Source of the DNA: Desulfuromonadales bacterium | GTDB lineage: Bacteria > Desulfobacterota > Desulfuromonadia > Desulfuromonadales > BM103 | Direction of reading: 5' to 3' | NCBI GenBank assembly: GCA_030640215.1 | Contig: DAOWJU010000300.1 | Span: forward strand, 1 to 6,713 | Length of the DNA stretch: 6,713 nucleotides | Shown here: one piece after another, positions 5,823 through 6,713 of the stretch | How the letters are laid out: each line of letters starts with the position of its first letter | Position numbering within the stretch: position 1 is the first letter of the stretch | The notes under the pieces: model-generated | What the model was told of the DNA's origin: nothing | Databases searched by the model: none | What the model saw: the letters and a program-made list of their open reading frames with translations, nothing else | Translations under genes and position numbers: made by a program

Positions 5823-6713
5823 CTACGGTAACTTACCGTTCACAAGAATCTCCATCATCTGATATCCGGGATCAACAATAAGCCCTGAAGCCTGAGCAGC
5901 AGGTTCGGAATACTCCATGGCAGAATTTCCCGAGGTAAATTCGCAGCCGGAGCCAGCAAGGACAAACGGTACCGGATCCTTGGTGTGAGTCATTTTGGCA
6001 ACTGGAGTAGGATGGTCGGGAAGTAACAAAACCCGATAATCGCCCAGAGCACCAATGCCGTTCATGACCGTGCCAACAACATCTTCGTCGAAACGCTCGA
6101 TGGCTTCGATTTTGTCACTCAGGCTACCGCTATGGCCAGCTTCATCTGGAGCTTCCACATGCAGATAAACAAAGTCTCTGGTTTTCAAAGCTTCCAGAGC
6201 AGCCTCGCCTTTGCCCAAATAGTTGGTATCCAGATAGCCCGTGGCTCCCGGCACGTCAATGACATCGAGACCGGCATAGATACCGATTCCTTTGATCAAA
6301 TCTACAGCTGAGATCACTGCACCATTCAGTTTGAATTTTTCCTGCAAGGTCGGCATTTGCGGACGACGCCCCTGCCCCCAGAGCCAGATGGAGTTCGCAG
6401 CAAGCTTGCCTTCCTGCTCGCGCCTGACATTGACCGGATGACGTTTAAAGAGGAGTTGCGCCGCGTTGGTGATATGCATCAACGGCATAGCAGAATCTGA
6501 TCGCAGCACATGATCCTGAACGCTCTGACCGGTCAAATCATGTGGTGGCGGCGTTTTGAAGTCGTCCCGTCCTCCTCGCCAGAACCTGCGACGCGAGTGG
6601 CGGATATACCAATTTGAGAGGGAGTCTACATATCCTTCGATTGCGAGTGTGGCTTTCCGAATGTCGTGAGAATCGAAGGCGGTCCGTACGTCGTTCACCG
6701 TCCGACCAAGCAA
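5823..6713 (-). CDS. apgM: Cofactor-independent phosphoglycerate mutase (ApgM family), C-terminal part, in a chimeric frame
   Basis: The frame is open to the right edge; its first codon there is TTG, which is not a real start. From about residue 46 the 296 visible residues match the archaeal-type 2,3-bisphosphoglycerate-independent phosphoglycerate mutase, which interconverts 3- and 2-phosphoglycerate in glycolysis. Landmarks are TPPPHDLTGQ (54-63), HPVN, ANSIWLWGQG (106-115), GAVISAVDLIKGIG (131-144), PGATGYLDTNY (155-165), YLHVEAPDEAGH (183-194), LPDHPTP (231-237) and THTKDPVPF (242-250). Metal ligands of this alkaline phosphatase-like fold are present at D190, H194, D233, H234 and H243. 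The family is about 400 residues long, so roughly the first 150, including the N-terminal metal site and the catalytic residue, are not in this frame. They are replaced by a piece of isoleucyl-tRNA synthetase (residues 1 to about 45). As written the protein would be inactive. Related proteins are sometimes annotated as homoserine kinases. Confidence 0.85.
   Translation of the reverse strand: MLGRTVNDVRTAFDSHDIRKATLAIEGYVDSLSNWYIRHSRRRFWRGGRDDFKTPPPHDLTGQSVQDHVLRSDSAMPLMHITNAAQLLFKRHPVNVRREQEGKLAANSIWLWGQGRRPQMPTLQEKFKLNGAVISAVDLIKGIGIYAGLDVIDVPGATGYLDTNYLGKGEAALEALKTRDFVYLHVEAPDEAGHSGSLSDKIEAIERFDEDVVGTVMNGIGALGDYRVLLLPDHPTPVAKMTHTKDPVPFVLAGSGCEFTSGNSAMEYSEPAAQASGLIVDPGYQMMEILVNGKLP
6579..6713 (-). 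other. Fragment of isoleucyl-tRNA synthetase fused in frame to ApgM
   Basis: Residues 1-45 of the edge frame do not look like a phosphoglycerate mutase. They match the start of the anticodon-binding region of isoleucyl-tRNA synthetase: a helix like VRTAFDSHDIRKATLAIEGYVD followed by the hallmark LSNWYIRHSRRRFW, close to the type with SNWYVRRSRRRFW. After the final W the sequence reads RGGRDDFKTPPPHD, which fits the mutase, where a strand such as RHLxVWxGG precedes TTPPHD. The join therefore falls near 6580-6570. Both family matches are from memory of the motifs, not a search. A misassembly at a contig end is the most likely cause. Confidence 0.72.

Noticed and set aside
1..6713. CRISPR arrays, insertion sequences, tRNA or rRNA genes, attachment sites
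   Set aside because: I saw no regular repeats, transposase-like frames, terminal inverted repeats or tRNA/rRNA-like stretches on either strand.

Overview
All genes in this window lie on the minus strand, so transcription runs from the right edge to the left. The content points to a Gram-negative anaerobe or facultative anaerobe of the Desulfobacterota/Geobacter type. The grounds are an exported cytochrome with at least nine c-type hemes, a cofactor-independent (archaeal-type) phosphoglycerate mutase, and PAS/GAF histidine kinases and GGDEF/EAL proteins of the style common in that group. The lineage is an inference; there is no rRNA or other marker gene here.

Layout in order of transcription. 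(1) 6713-5823: the C-terminal two thirds of a phosphoglycerate mutase of the ApgM family. The outermost ~135 bases instead encode a piece of isoleucyl-tRNA synthetase, in frame. This looks like a chimeric join, probably an assembly artefact at a contig end, though a real rearrangement is not excluded. A strong intrinsic terminator follows at 5788-5765. (2) 5587-3164: a two-component operon. A membrane-anchored PAS-GAF hybrid-sensor-type histidine kinase is followed 12 bases later by a response regulator whose output domain is an ArsR-like winged helix. A second strong terminator closes this unit at 3127-3090. (3) 2916-1270: a PAS-GGDEF-EAL protein with a degenerate cyclase motif (GGDSF), a retained RxxD inhibitory site and an intact EAL phosphodiesterase domain. 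(4) 1215-1: the start of a secreted multiheme c-type cytochrome that runs off the left edge. It lies 54 bases downstream of the EAL gene with no terminator between them, so the two may be cotranscribed.

A plausible reading is a sensory/regulatory cluster next to an extracytoplasmic electron-transfer protein: a kinase and regulator of unknown stimulus, and a c-di-GMP enzyme that may share a transcript with the cytochrome. The functional link is inference from adjacency. I did not find a clearly new system. The items most worth checking are the IleRS/ApgM chimera, the five-cysteine insert in the kinase PAS domain, the unusual receiver plus ArsR-type regulator, and the structured leader of the cytochrome gene.
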